A stretch of 52,987 nt of DNA, taken from contig CANGBH010000012.1 of assembly GCA_947451935.1 (NCBI GenBank), positions 1 through 52,987 on the forward strand, read 5' to 3'. The notes beneath the pieces were generated by a model. That model was not told the DNA's origin. It did not search any database and was given only the letters and a program-made list of their open reading frames with translations. Below are positions 52,929 through 52,987 of the stretch, piece by piece. This DNA is from Chitinophagaceae bacterium. Its GTDB lineage: Bacteria; Bacteroidota; Bacteroidia; Chitinophagales; Chitinophagaceae. The position numbers and the translations under genes are program-made. Every line of letters begins with the position of its first letter. Positions within the stretch are counted from its first letter, which is position 1.

Positions 52929-52987
52929 TAAAAGTTGAACTCAGTTTTAATTGATAATTAATTCGGTTGTAAATTTACATACAAAAG

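Overview
The window is a chromosomal segment of a low-GC member of the Bacteroidota, most like a Chitinophagaceae/Sphingobacteriia relative. The phylum call rests on TAnnTTTG-type -7 promoter boxes just upstream of many start codons, weak Shine-Dalgarno sequences, and phylum-typical families (DUF5777 barrel, DUF4286, lamin-tail protein with a CHU_C-like end, ribosomal protein THX, MetH split into two polypeptides). The genus cannot be read from the sequence. No rRNA, insertion sequence, prophage or CRISPR array was seen. The content is mostly housekeeping, with a few accessory blocks.

Layout. 1-3092: murA (5' end outside the window), gmk and a CNNM/CBS membrane protein. 3192-9351: a tight three-gene operon of planctomycete-type cytochrome, DUF1549/DUF1553 and DUF1501 proteins. 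9530-14100: a GT35 glucan phosphorylase-like protein, then panB, panC and coaBC for pantothenate and CoA. 14123-17018: a minus-strand cassette of a 55-residue YIDPGSG membrane protein, a kinase-like/methyltransferase fusion and a sulfatase-fold membrane enzyme. 17155-18124: two related small membrane proteins. 18393-21341: a five-gene plus-strand cluster of two heme lipoproteins, YceI, DUF5777 and an OB-fold protein. 21360-23935: an ATP-grasp ligase, a methyltransferase and a small exported protein. 24161-24294: tRNA-Arg(CCT) with a duplicated 3' fragment. 24406-29024: a TPR protein, an SRPBCC protein set inside degenerate repeats, and a UvrD-type helicase fused to a RecB-like Fe-S nuclease. 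29127-36383: an Ig-like lipoprotein, recR, split metH, xth and a DUF4286 protein. 36669-41483: HU, thx, pdxH, pyrH and the rplM-rpsI-rpsB-tsf ribosomal operon with a structured leader. 41669-52928: an NrtR-like regulator, ligA, asd, a lamin-tail protein, a PfkB kinase, a Dabb protein, a flavin reductase, an L,D-transpeptidase-like protein, a membrane protein and rpoN.

The most interesting signals are these. (i) A candidate attenuator in front of asd: a strong promoter, a 19-codon lysine-rich leader ORF, mutually exclusive hairpins and a terminator, all upstream of the aspartate-semialdehyde dehydrogenase gene. (ii) A GT35 protein whose PLP-binding lysine is alanine. (iii) MurA with Asp at the fosfomycin-target cysteine position. 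(iv) The YIDPGSG / kinase-methyltransferase / sulfatase cassette, whose first gene is very short. (v) Long imperfect inverted and direct low-complexity repeats around the SRPBCC gene, and a comparable heptad array before xth. (vi) A folded leader before rplM.

All functional calls come from reading motifs and family resemblance by eye. No database search or folding program was run.
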